Source: QHVT01 sp036399015 (GTDB taxonomy: Bacteria; Acidobacteriota; Thermoanaerobaculia; Gp7-AA8). Taken from it: a stretch of 64,000 bases of DNA. Position numbers and translations under genes: made by a program. Below the pieces are notes generated by a model. The model worked only from the letters and a program-made list of their open reading frames with translations, had not been told where the DNA came from and did not search any database. Below are positions 26,174 through 33,319 of the stretch, piece by piece; position 1 is the stretch's first letter; the number at the start of each line of letters is the position of its first letter. The stretch lies in contig DASWNW010000008.1 of NCBI GenBank assembly GCA_036399015.1, positions 22,670 to 86,669 of the forward strand, read 5' to 3'.

Positions 26174-26512
26174 TTAGTCGGTCGCGCGCTCCGCCGCGCA
26201 TTCCGCGGGGTTCGCTTCGTCTTCCGTTTCATTGGCGCTTCTGCAGTCGCAGTCGATGTACTCGACCGTCGGCGGGTAGTCGTCACAGGAGGTGTTCCCC
26301 CACGACGACAACTGGCCGTTGCAGTCGCGCGTCGTCTCGCCGATGATCTGCGGCGTCTGCGGAGGGCTGCCGCCCCAGTAGCAGAACGTGCTGCCGTCGA
26401 TGGCGTAGTGGCCGTAGTAGGTGGTGATCTTCGCGAAACAGGGGGCCGCGGACGCGCCGGGCGCGATGAGGGCGACGGCGAGACACACGAGTACCAGAAC
26501 GAGTCGCTTCAT
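26174..26512 (-). CDS. Small secreted Cys-containing protein, copy 2
   Basis: 112 residues, AAGGAG before the ATG. A Sec signal peptide (MKRLVLVLVCLAVALIAPGASA) is followed by a compact domain shared with the neighbour at 26555: PCFAKITTYYGHYAIDG, FCYWGG, IIGETTRDCNGQLSSWG, and VEYIDCDC. Six cysteines after the signal suggest disulfides. The pattern resembles small DUF6289-type secreted proteins, but I am not certain. It is a tandem paralog and lies between two exact 15-bp inverted repeats. Confidence 0.75.
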   Translation of the reverse strand: MKRLVLVLVCLAVALIAPGASAAPCFAKITTYYGHYAIDGSTFCYWGGSPPQTPQIIGETTRDCNGQLSSWGNTSCDDYPPTVEYIDCDCRSANETEDEANPAECAAERATD

Positions 26513-26535
26513 TAGCTCTCCTTACGAATGGATCT

Positions 26536-26550
26536 GCCGCTTTGCTCCGT
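26536..26550 (-). repeat. Inverted repeat, right copy (15 bp)
   Basis: Exact reverse complement of 26141-26155, just upstream of the start of the 26174-26512 gene. Confidence 0.6.
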
Positions 26551-26554
26551 TGCG

Positions 26555-26887
26555 TCAATATACGGTGCACGCGTAGCGTTCGTCGGTCTCGTTTTGACCC
26601 TCGGGTTTCGCCTCGGCCGCCGCGGCGGAATCGCAGTCGCAGTCGATGTATTCGACGGTCGGCTCGTACACGTCGCAGAGGGTTCCCCACGACGAGAACT
26701 GGCCGTTGCAGTCGCGGACGCTCTCCCCGACGACGTCCGGCGGGACGGGAGTGCCGCCCCAGTAGCAGAACACGCTGCCGTCGAGCGCGTAATGCCCATA
26801 GTAGGTGGTGATCTTTGCCTGGCACGGCGCCGCGGAGGCGGAGCCGGCCACCGCGACGAGGAGGGCGGCGAGCATGATGGATTTCAT
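26555..26887 (-). CDS. Small secreted Cys-containing protein, copy 1
   Basis: 110 residues from ATG 26887, 17 bases after the purL stop. A Sec signal peptide (MKSIMLAALLVAVAGSASA) precedes a domain about 60 percent like the next gene: PCQAKITTYYGHYALDGSVF, CYWGGTPVPPDVVGESVRDC, NGQFSSWG and VEYIDCDCDS. The tail (AEAKPEGQNETDERYACTVY) is different. Function unknown; exported and probably disulfide-bonded. Confidence 0.75.
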   Translation of the reverse strand: MKSIMLAALLVAVAGSASAAPCQAKITTYYGHYALDGSVFCYWGGTPVPPDVVGESVRDCNGQFSSWGTLCDVYEPTVEYIDCDCDSAAAAEAKPEGQNETDERYACTVY

Positions 26888-26904
26888 GCCGCCGATATTG
26901 CGCC

Positions 26905-29181
26905 TCAGTGCGCCATGACGTCCAGCGCCTCTTCGCCCACGCCGCGGAGCACCTCGTCGATGGTGTCGCCGCCGAGGAGCAGCGCGAACGCGGAGCGCCA
27001 GACGCGCGCGAGCTCCTGCGCCGCGACGCGCACCAGCGGGGTGCCGTTGCGCTCGACGAGAAACGTGCCGAAGGCGGTGTGGCCGATGCGCTGCGCGGCG
27101 ACGCCGCGGTTCCGCGCGAGCTCGAGCACGCGGTCGCGATCGCCCGTGCGGCAGGCCACGAGCGCGCGCCCTTGCGACTCGCTGAAGAGCAGCCCTGTGG
27201 CGTCGAGATCGTCCGCATGTCCCGCCAGGTCGACGTGTGCGCCGATCCCGTCCATCGACATCTCCGCGAGCGCCACGGCGAGCCCGCCGTTCGCGAGGTC
27301 GTGCGCTGCGACGAGCAGCTTCGCGCCCTGCAGGTCGAGCAGCAGCTCGACGAGGCTCTTCTCCTTCTCCAGGTCGACGCGCGGCGCGGCGGCGAGGGCG
27401 TCGGGCGCGTACATCTGCTGCCACTCGCTCCCTCCCAGCTCGTCGCGCGTTTCGCCGAGGAGGATGACCTCGAGGTTGGCGTCGTTGAAGGCGAGGCCGC
27501 AGCCGTCGCGATCGCTCTCCAGGATTCCCACCATGCCGACGGTCGGCGTCGGATACACCGCCCGCCCCTCGGTCTCGTTATAGAAGGAGACGTTGCCGGA
27601 GACGACGGGCGTGTCGAGCGCGCGGCAGGCGTCGCTGATCCCGCGGATGCACTCCGAGAACTGCCACATGATCTCCGGCCGCTCCGGCGAGCCGAAGTTG
27701 AGGCAGTCGGTGATCGCCACCGGCCGCCCTCCCGACGCGGCGATGTTGCGCGCCGCCTCCGCCACCGCCTGCTTGCCCCCCTCGTACGGGTCGAGGTAGC
27801 AATAGACCGGGTTTACGTCGGAGGTCATCGCCAGCGCGCGGCCGGTCTCCTTGATGCGCACCACGGCCGCGTCGCGCTTCTCCGGACCGGCGATCGTGTT
27901 CGTACGCACGGTCGTGTCGTACTGGCCGAAGATCCAGTGCTTCGAGCAGAGGTTCGGCGAGGCGACGAGGCGCAGGAGCATGTCGGTGCGGTCGCCATCC
28001 TGTTCTTGCGGACGCTCCAGCACCGGCGCGATGCGGTCCGCGTAGTCGGGTCGCGCGATCGGACGCTCGTATAGCGGCGCCTCGGTGGAGATCGGGTCGA
28101 CCGGGATCGTGGCGATCTCCTCGCCGCGCCAGAAGAGGCGCACGAAGCCGTCGTCCGCGACCTCGCCCACGACCGCGGCGTTCAGGTCCCACTTCTCGAA
28201 CGTGCGAATGACCTCGTCCTCGCGGCCGCGCGTGGCCACGATGAGCATCCGCTCCTGCGACTCGCTGAGCATGATCTCGTACGGCGTCATGCCGCTCTCG
28301 CGGATCGGCACGTGGTCGAGGTTCATCCGGATGCCGGTGCCGGCGCGGCCCGCCATCTCGAACGAGGAGGAGGTCAGCCCCGCCGCCCCCATGTCCTGGA
28401 TGCCGACCACGGCGTCGGAGTCCATGATCTCCAGGCAGGCCTCGAGCAGCAGCTTCTCGGTGAACGGATCGCCGACCTGCACGGTCGGCCGCTTCTCCTC
28501 GGAGGCCTCGTCGAACTCCGCCGAGGCCATGGTCGCGCCGTGGATGCCGTCGCGCCCGGTCTTCGAGCCGACGTAGATGACGGGGTTGCCGACGCCGCTG
28601 GCGGTGCCGGTGAAGATCTTCTCCCGCTTCGTCACGCCGAGGGAGAAGACGTTGCAGAGGATGTTGCCGTTGTACGACGGGTGGAACGACGTCTCCCCGC
28701 CGACGGTGGGGATACCCATGCAGTTGCCGTAGCCGCTGATGCCGCGCACGACGCCGTCGACGAGGTACTTCATGCGGGGGGAATCGAGGGTGCCGAAGCG
28801 GAGTGAGTCGAGTGAGGCGATCGGCCGCGCCCCCATCGTGAAGATGTCGCGCAGGATGCCCCCCACGCCGGTCGCGGCCCCCTGGTACGGCTCGATGAAC
28901 GAGGGGTGGTTGTGCGACTCCATCTTGAACGCCGCCACCCACCCGTCGCCGATGTCGATCACGCCCGCGTTCTCCCCCGGCCCCTGCACCACGCGCGCGC
29001 CCGTCGTCGGGAACTTGCGCAGGTGCACGCGCGAGGACTTGTACGAGCAGTGCTCCGACCACATCACCGAGAAGATCCCCAGCTCCGTGTGATTCGGCTC
29101 GCGCCCGAGGATCTGGAGGATCCGGTCGTATTCGTCGTTGGTGATGCCGTGGGACTTGATGACGTCGGGGGTGATCTGCAT
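26905..29181 (-). CDS. purL: Phosphoribosylformylglycinamidine synthase, PurL subunit
   Basis: 758 residues. It converts FGAR and glutamine-derived ammonia to FGAM with ATP in purine synthesis. The length is that of the small PurL type that needs PurQ and PurS partners, which are not in this window. Motifs: VMWSEHCSYKSSR near residue 40, GPGENAGVIDIGDG, FKMESHNHPSFIEPYQGAATG, and AAHDLANGGLAVALAEM near the C-terminus. All are intact. Upstream is a palindromic repeat and the ECF41 promoter for the opposite gene. Confidence 0.97.
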   Translation of the reverse strand: MQITPDVIKSHGITNDEYDRILQILGREPNHTELGIFSVMWSEHCSYKSSRVHLRKFPTTGARVVQGPGENAGVIDIGDGWVAAFKMESHNHPSFIEPYQGAATGVGGILRDIFTMGARPIASLDSLRFGTLDSPRMKYLVDGVVRGISGYGNCMGIPTVGGETSFHPSYNGNILCNVFSLGVTKREKIFTGTASGVGNPVIYVGSKTGRDGIHGATMASAEFDEASEEKRPTVQVGDPFTEKLLLEACLEIMDSDAVVGIQDMGAAGLTSSSFEMAGRAGTGIRMNLDHVPIRESGMTPYEIMLSESQERMLIVATRGREDEVIRTFEKWDLNAAVVGEVADDGFVRLFWRGEEIATIPVDPISTEAPLYERPIARPDYADRIAPVLERPQEQDGDRTDMLLRLVASPNLCSKHWIFGQYDTTVRTNTIAGPEKRDAAVVRIKETGRALAMTSDVNPVYCYLDPYEGGKQAVAEAARNIAASGGRPVAITDCLNFGSPERPEIMWQFSECIRGISDACRALDTPVVSGNVSFYNETEGRAVYPTPTVGMVGILESDRDGCGLAFNDANLEVILLGETRDELGGSEWQQMYAPDALAAAPRVDLEKEKSLVELLLDLQGAKLLVAAHDLANGGLAVALAEMSMDGIGAHVDLAGHADDLDATGLLFSESQGRALVACRTGDRDRVLELARNRGVAAQRIGHTAFGTFLVERNGTPLVRVAAQELARVWRSAFALLLGGDTIDEVLRGVGEEALDVMAH

Positions 29182-29195
29182 GCGGCTGGGATTCT

Positions 29196-29324
29196 ATGCG
29201 TTGCGTGTTGCCCGTGGGTGTTGCGAGTTGCGAGCGAGTTGCGCGTTGCGCGTGGCGAGTTGCCCGGGCAGTGCCGGCTTCGGGACCAGGCCCGGGCACG
29301 GGCAACATGGAACTCGCAACGCGT
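29196..29324. repeat. Palindromic tandem repeat, GTTGCG word
   Basis: The left part (29196-29265) is built of ATGCGTTGCGTGTTGC-type words, with GAGTTGCG repeats. The right part (29297-29324) carries complementary GGCAACATGGAACTCGCAACG. The imperfect inverted repeat fills the divergent spacer between purL and the FAD oxidoreductase, and its right end touches the ECF41 promoter. Confidence 0.75.
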
Positions 29325-29351
29325 TGTCACACTCCGCCCGCCTCGCTCGTC
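29325..29351 (+). promoter_or_regulatory. ECF41-type promoter
   Basis: TGTCACA at 29325-29331 and CGTC at 29348-29351, 16 bases apart, exactly match the consensus known for ECF41 sigma factors. The -10 is 20 bases before the oxidoreductase ATG. An ECF41 sigma factor is encoded 1.3 kb downstream, the standard arrangement of target operon and sigma gene. Confidence 0.85.
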
Positions 29352-29371
29352 ATAGAGCGCGGAGGTGATGC

Positions 29372-30442
29372 ATGAACGAACGAATTCTCATCCTCGGTGG
29401 CGGCTACGGGGGTGCCCTGGCCGCCGCCCGCATCGCGAAGCGGGGGGTTCCGGTGACGCTGGTGGACGCGAACTTGGCGATGGTCGAGCGCATCCGGATG
29501 CACCAGGTGGCGGCGGGCGATGAAATCGCGCCGCTTCCCTACGCGCGGCTCTTCCGTGACCTGCCGGTGGAGGTCGTGCAGGCGCGCGTCACCGGCATCG
29601 ACCGCGAGCGGAAGCTGGTGCGCACCACGGCCGGCGAGCTCGCGTACGGCAAGCTGGTGTACGCCCTCGGCAGCGTGAGCGACACGCCCGAGCATGCGGT
29701 CAGCGTCGCCAACCCGCTCGCCGTGCGCGCCCGCCTGCGCGACGCGAAGCACGTGGTGGTCGTCGGCGGCGGGCTCACCGGGATCGAGCTGACCGCGGAG
29801 CTCGCGGAGCGCCATCCGCACCTCGACGTCACGCTCGTCCACGGCGGCACCCTCGGCGCGGACATGTCGGCGCGCGCCCGGCGCCATCTCCTGCAGTGGA
29901 TGGACGATCACGGCGTGACGCTGATGGAGCAGACGCGCGTCGCTTCGGTCGAGCCGGACGGCCTCACGTTCGCGGACGGCCGCCACCTCTTCGCCGGCGT
30001 CGTCGTCTGGTGCGGAGCGTTCCGCCTGTCGCCGATCGCGCGCGAGGCGGGGCTCGAGGTGAACGAGCGGGGGCAGGTGGTGGTCGACGAGCAGCTCCGC
30101 TCCTCCGACCCCTCCATCTACGCCGTCGGCGACGCGGCCGCTTGCGGCCCTCTGCGCATGGGCTGCGCCGTGGCCATGCCGATGGGTGCGTACGTGGCCG
30201 ACCTGCTCACCGGCGCCACGGCGGAGCCGTTCGACTTCGGGTTCCTCATCCGCTGCATCTCGCTGGGGAGGCACGACGGGATCATCCAGTTCGTCGAGCC
30301 GGACGACACGCCGCGCGACTACGCGCTCACCGGCCGGCCGGCGGCATGGGTGAAGGAACTGGTCTGCCGCTTCACGGTGCTGTCGGTGAAGCTCGAGTCG
30401 CGCGGCGTCCACTATCGCTGGCCGAAGGCGGAGGCGGCGTAA
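29372..30442 (+). CDS. FAD-dependent NADH dehydrogenase-like oxidoreductase
   Basis: 356 residues, GGAGG before the ATG. It has two dinucleotide folds: ILILGGGYGGALAAARIAK at the N-terminus for FAD, and VVVVGGGLTGIELTAELAE near residue 127 for NAD(P)H. The later SIYAVGDAAA binds the FAD ribityl. This is the NDH-2-like family, with no obvious membrane anchor. It lies between an ECF41 promoter and an ECF41 sigma factor; ECF41 targets are typically oxidoreductase, epimerase or carboxymuconolactone-decarboxylase genes, so it is the likely regulated partner. Confidence 0.9.
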   Translation: MNERILILGGGYGGALAAARIAKRGVPVTLVDANLAMVERIRMHQVAAGDEIAPLPYARLFRDLPVEVVQARVTGIDRERKLVRTTAGELAYGKLVYALGSVSDTPEHAVSVANPLAVRARLRDAKHVVVVGGGLTGIELTAELAERHPHLDVTLVHGGTLGADMSARARRHLLQWMDDHGVTLMEQTRVASVEPDGLTFADGRHLFAGVVVWCGAFRLSPIAREAGLEVNERGQVVVDEQLRSSDPSIYAVGDAAACGPLRMGCAVAMPMGAYVADLLTGATAEPFDFGFLIRCISLGRHDGIIQFVEPDDTPRDYALTGRPAAWVKELVCRFTVLSVKLESRGVHYRWPKAEAA

Positions 30443-30454
30443 TCGTGGACCTCC

Positions 30455-30710
30455 GCGGCGATTTCGTGGAGGTTGGCGGCGAAATCGCCGCCCGTGACGA
30501 GAAAATCGTCACCCCCGGCGGCAATTTCGTGGTGCCGGTGGACGAAATTACAAGCGGAGACCAGAAAATCGTCGTCCGTGGTGACGAGATCGCGGTCGCG
30601 GACGACGAAATTACTGTCAGCGGCGACAAAATTACAGTCACCGGCCACGAAATCGTCATACGGGACGAGTAAATCCTCATGTCTGACCAGAAAATCGTCG
30701 CCCACGACGC
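30455..30710 (+). repeat. 21-bp phased A/T-tract array before ECF41 gene
   Basis: Short A/T tracts (AAAATCG, GAAATTA, CAATTTCG and similar) recur at 30461, 30482, 30502, 30523, 30544, 30565, 30586, 30607, 30628, 30649, 30670 and 30691, a 21-base period over 12 units, in otherwise GC-rich DNA. The plus strand can be read as a 75-codon heptad-repeat frame from GTG 30445 to TAA 30672. The last units enter the sigma-factor gene and code for its SDQKIVAHD start. 21 bases equal two helical turns, so intrinsic curvature is expected. Confidence 0.85.
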
Positions 30711-31596
30711 CGAATTCGAGGCCTACCGCGGCCTTCTCTTCTCCATCGCCTACCGGATGACCGGCAGCGCCGCGGATGCGGAGGACCTGGTCCAGGACGC
30801 GTACATCCGCTACGCCTCCGCGGACACGGACGTCGTCCGGGACGTGAAGGCGTTCCTCGTCACGATTCTCACTCGCCTCGCGCTCGACAAGCTGAAGTCG
30901 GCGCAGCACCAGCGGGAGGAGTACATCGGCCCCTGGCTGCCGGAGCCGGTGCTGACCGGCATCGACGGCGATCCCTACGCCCGTGCCACGCGCGACGAGC
31001 GGATCGAGCTCGCCCTCCTGCGCACGCTGGAGCGCCTCGCGCCGCAGGAGCGGGCGGTGTTTCTCCTCCACGAGGTGCTCGACCACGACCACAACGAGAT
31101 CGGCGAGCTGCTCGAGATCACGCCCGCCTCGTCGCGGCAGATCCTGCACCGCGCGAAGGAGCGGGTGGCGGCCGAGAAGCGGCGCTTCGTCCCGTCGCCG
31201 AAGGAGCAGCGGCGGATCGTCGAGAAGTTCATGGCCGCGCTCGAGGCGGGGAACGTCGACGCGCTGCGCGACGTGCTGGCGCAGGACGTCGTCTCCATCG
31301 GCGACGGCGGCGGCAAGGCCTTCGCGGCGAAACACCCGATCGCCGGCTTCGACGCCGTCGCGCGCCTCTGGCTCGGCCTCGCGGCCAAGTACACGGAGGG
31401 GCTGGAGATCACGCTCGCGGAGGCGAACGGCGCCCCCGCGATCGTCGGCCGCCGCGGCGGGAACGTCGAGAACATCCTCACCTTCACCTTCGACGGCGAC
31501 CGCATCGCCGAGCTGGTGAGCGTCGTCAACCCGGAGAAGCTGCAGTTTGCGGCGCGTCAACTTCGATCAGCCGCGCCCCATCCTCCCGCACCGTGA
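30679..31596 (+). CDS. ECF41-family RNA polymerase sigma factor
   Basis: 305 residues. Sigma2 (EAYRGLLFSIAYRMTGSAADAEDLVQDAYIRY) and sigma4 (RLAPQERAVFLLHEVLDHDHNEIGELL) regions are followed by the SnoaL-like C-terminal domain of ECF41. All three hallmark motifs are present: WLPEP in the linker, DGGGK, and NPEKL near the C-terminus (the family's NPDKL). The C-terminal domain regulates activity in place of an anti-sigma factor. A matching promoter is at 29325-29351. The start overlaps the 21-bp repeat array. Its 3' end overlaps tsaE on the other strand by 71 bases. Confidence 0.95.
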   Translation: MSDQKIVAHDAEFEAYRGLLFSIAYRMTGSAADAEDLVQDAYIRYASADTDVVRDVKAFLVTILTRLALDKLKSAQHQREEYIGPWLPEPVLTGIDGDPYARATRDERIELALLRTLERLAPQERAVFLLHEVLDHDHNEIGELLEITPASSRQILHRAKERVAAEKRRFVPSPKEQRRIVEKFMAALEAGNVDALRDVLAQDVVSIGDGGGKAFAAKHPIAGFDAVARLWLGLAAKYTEGLEITLAEANGAPAIVGRRGGNVENILTFTFDGDRIAELVSVVNPEKLQFAARQLRSAAPHPPAP

Positions 31597-31975
31597 TCCG
31601 CACGTCGACGTGCGACTCCTCGAACTCCCGGAACGCCTCCTTCGGCCACTCGATCAGCTTCACGCCGGGGCCGGAGAGGAGCTCCGGAATCCCGATCTCC
31701 AGCCACTCGCGCCGGTTCTCGGAGAGCCGGTATCCGTCGATGTGAATGATGGCCGGCAGCCCGCGCCGCGGATATTCGTGCACGATCGCAAACGACGGCG
31801 ACGCCACATCCTCCGCCCGCGCCCCCAACTCCGCCGCCATCGCCCGCGCCAGAAACGTCTTCCCCGCACCGAGATCGCCCACGAGGTGCACGACGGCATC
31901 CGGCGAAAGCGTACGCGCGATCTCCCGCCCCGCGCGCTCGGTCTCCTCCTCGGAGTGGCAGATGAAGGTCGTCAT
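31526..31975 (-). CDS. tsaE: tRNA threonylcarbamoyladenosine ATPase TsaE
   Basis: 149 residues. TsaE is the P-loop ATPase that works with TsaB and TsaD to make the t6A modification on ANN-decoding tRNAs. The Walker A motif GDLGAGKT is near residue 33, followed by SPSFAIVHEYP and IIHIDGYRL (catalytic/Walker B Asp), then LIEWPKE. All are standard. It is convergent with the sigma-factor gene, sharing 71 bases of coding sequence. Confidence 0.95.
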   Translation of the reverse strand: MTTFICHSEEETERAGREIARTLSPDAVVHLVGDLGAGKTFLARAMAAELGARAEDVASPSFAIVHEYPRRGLPAIIHIDGYRLSENRREWLEIGIPELLSGPGVKLIEWPKEAFREFEESHVDVRITVREDGARLIEVDAPQTAASPG

Positions 31976-32088
31976 GCGCGAGCATTCTACGGCGCGAGAA
32001 TTGCGTCACCACCGACGCTGTTTGTGTCGCCAGGTGTTGTTGACCCCGGCAGACCGCGAGCGTAGACTTTCTGCCATCCCTACTGACG

Positions 32089-32673
32089 ATGAGCGAGCTT
32101 GAATCGGTCGCAGCACGACAGAAGAAAGCGGAACCAGCCGCAAAGAAACGGAACCGGCGCGTCAAAGCCGCGGGTGCCGTCGCCAGCGGAGTCATGGTGG
32201 CGGCCGTTCTGGCCAAGCGGGTGCAGAAGGGGACACGACAGATCGTCGTGCCGAAAAGCGTAGGTCTCGAGCCGTCGCGCGCGACGATCACGAGCGGCGT
32301 CAAACGCCGCAAACTCGATGTCATTCTCGGGAGTGGCCTGAGCCCGCAGGACGCGGCAAAGCTCCTGGCAAGCAGCGCCACCGCGGTGACACGCCTGGTC
32401 CGGCACCGCGCTCTGTACGGCATTCAGACGCAGCAGGGATGGGTCCTGCCGAACTTTCAGTTTCGCGGCGCAAGGCCGGTTCGCAACCTGGCTCCGGTCC
32501 TCCAATCGCTCAGCCCGGGCTTGCACCCCGTCGAGGTCGTGAATTGGTTCACGAAGCGTCACTCCGACCTCGTGCTGGGTGACTCCGCCGTCTCGCCGGT
32601 CGAGTGGCTCGAAGCCGGAGGCGACACGGCCAAGCTCGCCCAGCTCGCGGAGGAGCTCGGGAGCGGTCTCTGA
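32089..32673 (+). CDS. Xre/MbcA/ParS-type antitoxin with N-terminal extension
   Basis: 194 residues. The C-terminal part (HPVEVVNWFTKRHSDLVLGD, SAVSPVEWLEAGGDTAKLAQLAEELG) is the DUF2384/MbcA toxin-binding domain; a helix-turn-helix-like segment (LSPQDAAKLLASSATAVTRLVRHRALYGIQ) precedes it. The first 60 residues are Lys/Arg-rich with a small hydrophobic patch (AAGAVASGVMVAAVLA) and are longer than usual. It is followed with no gap by a RES-domain gene, the known partner toxin class. Antitoxins of this type neutralise NAD-degrading RES enzymes. Confidence 0.85.
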   Translation: MSELESVAARQKKAEPAAKKRNRRVKAAGAVASGVMVAAVLAKRVQKGTRQIVVPKSVGLEPSRATITSGVKRRKLDVILGSGLSPQDAAKLLASSATAVTRLVRHRALYGIQTQQGWVLPNFQFRGARPVRNLAPVLQSLSPGLHPVEVVNWFTKRHSDLVLGDSAVSPVEWLEAGGDTAKLAQLAEELGSGL

Positions 32674-33309
32674 TTGGAGCGGCTGCCCGACCCTCCTTCC
32701 GCCGCCGAGATTCTGCTGAAACCGCCGCCCGACAGGCGCGTACTGCCCGTCGGAACGCTGCTGTGGCGCGTCTTCCTCGAGGGTGGTCCGCATCCGGTGC
32801 GCTGGAACGAGTTCAGGAGCTTTGGCCCGACCGCGTCGCGCTTCGACCACCACCCCGTCGATCCGCCGCCGCGCGTCCATCCGGGGCACGGCATCATGTA
32901 TGCCGCCGATCTCTACAGCGCCGCCTGCGCGGAGTTCTTTCAAGCAGGGGGCGCGATCAACCGCATCTACAACAAACCATGGCTGGTGCAGTTCGCGTTG
33001 GCTGAAACGCTGACGATGATCGATCTCACCGGCGGTTGGATGATCAGGGCGGGTGGCAACGCGGCGATTGCCAGTGGCGACCGCGAACAGGCTCGTAAGT
33101 GGTCGCGCGTGTTTCACGAGGCCTGGCCCGACATCGACGGGATCTGCTACCGCTCGTCGCTCAATCCGCAGTGGCTCGCATTCGCGTTGTATGAGCGTGC
33201 CGCGCGCGCGATTCCGCCAACACCGCTTCTGCACGCGCCGCTGACCGACTCGCGCCTGGCACCCCTCATCGCGAACGCGGTGGCGGAAACAGGCTACGAG
33301 CTCGTCTGA
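32674..33309 (+). CDS. RES-domain toxin (NAD-depleting)
   Basis: 211 residues from a TTG at 32674 that directly follows the antitoxin TGA. The RES fold is visible: TLLWRVF (catalytic Arg) near residue 29, RFDHHPVDPPPRVHPGHGIMYAAD with the catalytic Tyr, ACAEFF (Glu), and the late DGICYRSSLNPQWLAFALYERA carrying the conserved Ser. Family members degrade NAD+ or ADP-ribosylate targets. The domain appears complete. The pair resembles MbcAT/Xre-RES modules. Confidence 0.9.
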   Translation: MERLPDPPSAAEILLKPPPDRRVLPVGTLLWRVFLEGGPHPVRWNEFRSFGPTASRFDHHPVDPPPRVHPGHGIMYAADLYSAACAEFFQAGGAINRIYNKPWLVQFALAETLTMIDLTGGWMIRAGGNAAIASGDREQARKWSRVFHEAWPDIDGICYRSSLNPQWLAFALYERAARAIPPTPLLHAPLTDSRLAPLIANAVAETGYELV

Positions 33310-33319
33310 AACGTGGTCA

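Noticed and set aside
25902..26177. Plus-strand 91-codon frame starting just after fahA
   Set aside because: Ser/Ala/Arg-rich with no structure; the minus-strand frame over the same bases has a protein-like strand pattern.
30445..30672. 75-codon heptad-repeat protein from the 21-bp array
   Set aside because: The regularity can be explained by DNA repeats alone, several frames are equally periodic, and no ribosome site is evident; kept only as a repeat and a finding.
30455..30710. CRISPR array
   Set aside because: Units are 21 bp without unique 30-bp spacers and no cas genes are nearby.
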